DNA from: Clostridium sp. 26_22
GTDB lineage: Bacteria > Bacillota > Clostridia > TANB77 > CAG-508
Direction of reading: 5' to 3'
DNA length: 24,493 nucleotides
NCBI GenBank assembly: GCA_001916005.1
Contig: MNRP01000001.1
Location: 1-24,493, forward strand
The notes beneath the pieces are model-generated. The model had not been told where the DNA came from and ran no database searches. It saw only the letters and a program-made list of their open reading frames with translations. Of this stretch, positions 21,662 to 24,493 are shown piece by piece. The translations under genes and the position numbers were made by a program. The first letter of the stretch is position 1. Every line of letters starts with the position of its first letter.

Positions 21662-22720
21662 ATGAGTAAAAATAAAAAAATGATAAGAAATTTTATACTG
21701 TTTATTTTATTAATTATATTGACATTTTATTTTGTTCTAAGAGACCAAAATATATATGAAATGTTTAATATATTAAAAAGTGTAAAAAAAGAATTTATAT
21801 TAATTGGATTATTATGTATGCTTGGCTATTTGGGATTAGAAGCAATTAACTTGGGAAGGACTTTAAAAGCATTAAATGAAAAAAGTAATTTTTTGAGTAA
21901 TTTTAAATATGCATTAATAGGATTTTTCTTTAGTTCAATAACACCTGCGGCAAGTGGGGGACAGCCAATGCAAATATATTATATGCATAAAGACAATATA
22001 AAAATCGCAAATTCAACCTTAGCATTATTAATGAATTTATTTAGTATGCAAGTAATAACAATTTCGTTTGCATTTATAAGCGTAATAATAAATCATAAAT
22101 ACCTAAGTTCAGGATTAGCGTGGTTCTTCGTAATTGGTGTAACTTTAAATTTAATGGCTTTAGCATTACTTTTAGTAGGAATATTTTCAAAAAAATTATC
22201 AAATGGATTAATAAAAATTGCAATAAAAATATTAAAATTTTTAAAATTCAAAAAGATAGATAAAGTACAAGAAAAATTAGAAAAAGAGTTAGAACAATAT
22301 CATGGAAGTTCTAAATATATCAAAGAAAATCCAAGTGTAATAATAAAAACGATATTAACAACTGCGATACAATTTATAATTTATTACAGTATTCCATATT
22401 GGGTATATTGTGCATTTAACTTAAAAGGATTTAATATATTCCAAATAATAACATTACAATCTGTACTATTTGCAACAGTATCAGGAATACCATCACCTGG
22501 AGCAGTTGGTGTAAGTGAAGGCGGATTTATGTCAATATTTAAAACAGTATTTCCAGCTAGTGCAATTAGTAGTTCTATGATTTTAACTAGGGGTATAAAT
22601 TTCTATTTTTATGTATTGCTTAGTGGTATAGTAGTTATTGTTAGTACTTTAAAATCCAAAAAAGAAGAAAAAAATATACAAATTGAAGAACAAAATAAAG
22701 AAAATGAGGAAGTGGAGTAG
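21662..22720 (+). CDS. flippase-like membrane protein (LPG synthase TM-domain family)
   Basis: This 352-aa integral membrane protein with about eight hydrophobic helices belongs to the lysylphosphatidylglycerol synthase transmembrane (UPF0104/AglD-like) family, related to the flippase half of MprF. Typical blocks are TPAASGGQPMQIYYMHKD (about 98-115) and SGIPSPGAVGVSEGGF, both conserved polar turns in the membrane. No catalytic synthase domain follows, so it would translocate rather than make a lipid. The tail is charged (KSKKEEKNIQIEEQNKENEE). ATG 21662 follows GGGAG; an upstream in-frame ATG at 21632 lies before this site. Sitting behind two glycosyltransferases and two acyltransferase domains, it is a good candidate to flip the lipid product. 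Confidence 0.87.
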   Translation: MSKNKKMIRNFILFILLIILTFYFVLRDQNIYEMFNILKSVKKEFILIGLLCMLGYLGLEAINLGRTLKALNEKSNFLSNFKYALIGFFFSSITPAASGGQPMQIYYMHKDNIKIANSTLALLMNLFSMQVITISFAFISVIINHKYLSSGLAWFFVIGVTLNLMALALLLVGIFSKKLSNGLIKIAIKILKFLKFKKIDKVQEKLEKELEQYHGSSKYIKENPSVIIKTILTTAIQFIIYYSIPYWVYCAFNLKGFNIFQIITLQSVLFATVSGIPSPGAVGVSEGGFMSIFKTVFPASAISSSMILTRGINFYFYVLLSGIVVIVSTLKSKKEEKNIQIEEQNKENEEVE

Positions 22721-22738
22721 ACTTTCTCATTTTCTTTT
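22700..22738. terminator. bidirectional terminator at the end of the glycolipid cluster
   Basis: A 14-bp stem (22700-22713 with 22721-22734, GAAAATGAGGAAGT/ACTTTCTCATTTTC, one G-T pair) with a 7-base loop is followed by TTTTATTAATT. On the minus strand it is followed by TTTATTTTG, serving the convergent peroxiredoxin remnant. It overlaps the last codons of the flippase-like gene. Confidence 0.8.
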
Positions 22739-22762
22739 ATTAATTACATTTTAAAAACAAAA

Positions 22763-23326
22763 TCAACAATTTTTCGTATCATCATTAGAAGAATTCTTAC
22801 AAATTGCTGGAGGTTCTTTAAAACTTAAATACCAGCTAATACCATTTTGATTTTCATTAATATAATTTTGTCTTTCAAGTAACTCATTAAATGTTTTTGG
22901 AGTAGGAACAATAACAGGTTGACCTGGTATCCAATTAGCAGCAGTAGAACCTTTACTACAATCAGCCATTTGCAAGGCTTGAACAGTTCTTAAAATTTCA
23001 GGAATAAATCTTCCAACATTTAAAGGGTAAATTAAAATAGTTCTAACAATTCCATTATCATCAATAATAAAAACATTTCTAACAGTTTCTGTAGTACTTA
23101 CATCATTTGAAATCATTCCATATTTTCTTGCAATTTGACCATTTCTATCTGCAATAATAGGAAATGGAAGTTGTATACCAGTTTTACAATAAATGTCATA
23201 AATCCAAGCTAAATGAGATGGATTGCTATCAATACTTAAGCCTAAAAGTTCCGCGTTAATTTGTTGGAAATATGTAAATGCTCTAGAAAATGCAATCATT
23301 TCAGTTGTACATACTGGGGTAAAGTC
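22763..23326 (-). pseudogene. peroxiredoxin (AhpC/TSA family), N-terminally truncated
   Basis: The minus strand encodes a thiol peroxidase that would reduce peroxides, of the Prx6-like type (LLGLSIDSNPSHLAWIYDIY, then FPIIADRNGQIARKYGM and WIPGQPVIVPTPKTFNELLE). The readable frame from ATG 23299 is 178 aa. Homology continues upstream in frame as DFTPVCTTE, which contains the peroxidatic Cys, to 23326, where a stop codon and unrelated sequence begin. About 40 N-terminal residues, the normal start and the ribosome site are absent. A protein started at 23299 would lack the catalytic Cys, so the gene is dead. The C-terminus has extra cysteines (ICKNSSNDDTKNC). The break marks the boundary with a mobile-looking segment. 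Confidence 0.85.
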
Positions 23327-23466
23327 TTATAATTTGGGGAATTAAATGAAATGCTTGATATTGCTTGAAAATTTGCATGTGGTTTGATATAGATAAGTTA
23401 CTCTAAAAGGGAATAAAAATGGCACAAAATCAATTGTGGAGCGATTGATTAGAAGGAAAAATTGGA
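23327..23466 (+). other. junction and leader stretch before the HTH gene
   Basis: Directly past the peroxiredoxin break, the plus strand reads FGELNEMLDIA and stops at 23372, like the end of a lost gene. A nine-codon frame (MAQNQLWSD, ATG 23419) with an AAAGGGA ribosome site follows, and ends 20 bp before the next gene. No clear promoter is seen. These look like remnants or a leader of an inserted element. Confidence 0.35.
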
Positions 23467-23895
23467 TTGGAACAAGAAAATTTTAAATATATTATATTAC
23501 CAGAATATATAACTAAGGATAAAAATTTAACAGATAAAGAAAGGAATATTTATTCAATGATATTAACATTAAGTAAAAAACAAGAATGCATAATGTCAAA
23601 TGCATATATAAGCTCTATGCTGAATATATCAAAAGTACATTCATCAAGATTGATTAGTTCTTTGAGAGATAAAGGATATCTTGATGTTAAAATAGTTTAT
23701 AAGGAAAATTCGAAAGAAATATTGAAAAGAATAATTACACCTATTAGCAAGTGTGTTAATACCTATAAACAAATTAGGACAAGACCTATTAACACAGATG
23801 TTAAAGGTACAATAAATAATAATATAAATTATAATGAGTATCAAAGAGATTATAGTGATTTTGATTTTACTAAGCTTTATGCAAATAATTTTTAG
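23467..23895 (+). CDS. helix-turn-helix protein of mobile-element type
   Basis: This 142-aa protein starts at TTG 23467 after AGAAGGA (23452-23458); no ATG is available upstream in frame. Residues about 15-80 form a winged-helix domain of the HTH_36 kind (YITKDKNLTDKERNIYSMIL, then MSNAYISSMLNISKVHSSRL and LRDKGYLDVKIV), seen in plasmid and integrative-element replication or accessory proteins. The C-terminal part (about 95-142) is Asn-rich and ends DFDFTKLYANNF. Relatives are often longer, with a similar end, so an internal shortening is possible. The rare start codon and neighbouring remnants support an acquired origin. It probably binds DNA; a replication role is a guess. Confidence 0.65.
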   Translation: MEQENFKYIILPEYITKDKNLTDKERNIYSMILTLSKKQECIMSNAYISSMLNISKVHSSRLISSLRDKGYLDVKIVYKENSKEILKRIITPISKCVNTYKQIRTRPINTDVKGTINNNINYNEYQRDYSDFDFTKLYANNF

Positions 23896-23907
23896 AAAAC
23901 AAGTAAA

Positions 23908-23944
23908 AAAGATTAGAAACTTACAAAAGTAAATTCTAATCTTT
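23908..23944 (-). terminator. hairpin terminator facing leftwards
   Basis: An 11-bp perfect stem (AAAGATTAGAA/TTCTAATCTTT) with a 15-base loop containing ACTT/AAGT is followed on the minus strand by TTTTTTACTTG. On the plus strand the downstream AAATTTT is weaker. It fits a short minus-strand coding remnant just to its right. Confidence 0.6.
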
Positions 23945-24031
23945 AAATTTTATCTAAATATTCTTTAAAATCTTTTAAAAGATTATCTGGTGTTGTGTTC
24001 AATAAAGTATAAAAAATATTATATGTCGGGA
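23942..24031 (-). pseudogene. C-terminal remnant of an unidentified gene
   Basis: On the minus strand a short open stretch reads YNIFYTLLNTTPDNLLKDFK then EYLDKI and stops at 23942-23944, directly before a terminator. Upstream it meets a stop within a few codons and has no start or ribosome site. Composition and the terminator suggest the end of a lost gene. The family is not identified. Confidence 0.4.
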
Positions 24032-24036
24032 GTTAA

Positions 24037-24067
24037 TTCTCTATTAAATATAATATTTAATAGAGAA
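24037..24067. repeat. 31-bp perfect palindrome
   Basis: Arms TTCTCTATTAAATAT (24037-24051) and ATATTTAATAGAGAA (24053-24067) are perfectly complementary around one central A. It lies between the minus-strand remnant and the start of the next plus-strand gene, whose ribosome site begins a few bases later. It could be an operator for that gene or the end of a mobile element. No T-run follows on the plus strand, so a terminator is unlikely. Confidence 0.65.
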
Positions 24068-24092
24068 AATGAAAAGGGAGATGAAGAAAATA

Positions 24093-24427
24093 ATGAATAA
24101 AAATGAAAAGTATAAAAAAATAGCAGAATTGCTTTTGGAAAGAATTATTAGATTAGAAAAAGAAATACGAGATATAGGAGAGATGTTTGAAAAAAATGTA
24201 AAAGTAAAACTACAAAAATATATATTAAACCAGGAGATTTTTTACCTTTAGTTGAATTTGCAGAAATATTAGAAATACCTAATATTAATTCCAAAATTAT
24301 AATGTATAACGAGATAGATGGTCTTTTTAAAAGTGATGTGGATTTGAAAGATAAAATAAAGAGCTTTTTTGAAAAACACATTCGATATTTATGTAAAACT
24401 ATTTCGGAAGCTGTCAATAGTTTTTGA
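24093..24427 (+). pseudogene. frameshifted hypothetical gene
   Basis: From ATG 24093 (or ATG 24069/24081; AGGGAG at 24074-24079 does not decide cleanly) the frame reads MNKNEKYKKIAELLLERIIR, a charged helical start, and stops at 24251. The original frame evidently resumes one base off near 24207-24210 as TKIYIKPGDFLPLVEFAEIL, then EIPNINSKIIMYNEIDGLF onward, and ends at TGA 24425-24427. Restoring one A in the A-run at 24207-24209 gives about 111 aa. The family is not recognised. It is the second single-base frameshift in the window and lies in the degraded segment, probably accessory to the mobile-type HTH gene. Confidence 0.55.
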
Positions 24428-24453
24428 TTAGGACACCCTAAAAATAATATTTT

Positions 24454-24493
24454 AACTTGTGACTTGTTCACCCTTGAATAGTCACAAGTTTTA
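24454..24493 (+). terminator. terminator-like hairpin at the window end
   Basis: An 11-bp perfect stem (AACTTGTGACT 24454-24464 with AGTCACAAGTT 24480-24490) with a 15-base loop is followed by TTTTA before the window ends. It would terminate the preceding frameshifted gene. The T-run cannot be followed further. Confidence 0.6.

Noticed and set aside
23644..24471. Minus-strand frames at 23644-23844 and 24148-24471
   Set aside because: They are mirrors of the HTH gene and the frameshifted gene, lack ribosome sites, and are of low complexity.

Overview
The window is strongly AT-rich DNA (judged by eye, not counted) with standard-code genes, near-consensus TTGACA/TATAAT promoters and AGGAGG-type ribosome sites. 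Its gene set (LexA, the SufCBDSU iron-sulfur system, an oxygen-sensitive class III ribonucleotide reductase with its activase, TcdA, DUF1540) points to a low-GC anaerobic Bacillota, most likely a gut-type member of Clostridia. I cannot name a species.

Region 1 (1-2227) holds lexA, a co-oriented HAD phosphatase, and a TetR-family repressor. The repressor promoter is embedded in two palindromic operators, but its reading frame is broken by a one-base insertion. Region 2 (2265-6432) is the two-gene operon the repressor presumably controls: a heterodimeric ABC exporter with one degenerate and one competent ATP site. Region 3 (6478-7551) holds a tiny Cys-rich DUF1540 protein on the minus strand and a ZIP metal transporter.

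Region 4 (7600-13775) is the iron-sulfur assembly locus: a DtxR/MntR-like regulator, then sufC, sufB, sufD, sufS and sufU. The regulator has apparently lost most of the metal ligands of its family and carries a C-terminal cysteine cluster, and a near-perfect operator overlaps its own start site. That makes it a candidate iron-sulfur-sensing repressor of the suf genes. Two small unrecognised genes lie inside the locus on the opposite strand, one with its own promoter and terminator (8893-9048) and one with a strong ribosome site (11697-11945).

Region 5 (13776-17549) holds nrdD, nrdG and tcdA. Region 6 (17550-18060) has no intact gene. It contains a roughly 130-bp nested palindromic element, a strong terminator and the relic of a sensor histidine kinase. 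Region 7 (18126-22720) is an apparent envelope glycolipid cluster: a GT8 glycosyltransferase, an unusual GT8-acyltransferase fusion, a second acyltransferase with an altered catalytic motif, and a flippase-like membrane protein.

Region 8 (22763-24493) is degraded and mobile-looking. A peroxiredoxin is cut off at its N-terminus at a sharp junction near 23326. Beyond it lie a helix-turn-helix protein of the kind found in plasmids and integrative elements, a 31-bp perfect palindrome, and a frameshifted hypothetical gene. No tRNA, rRNA or CRISPR array was seen.
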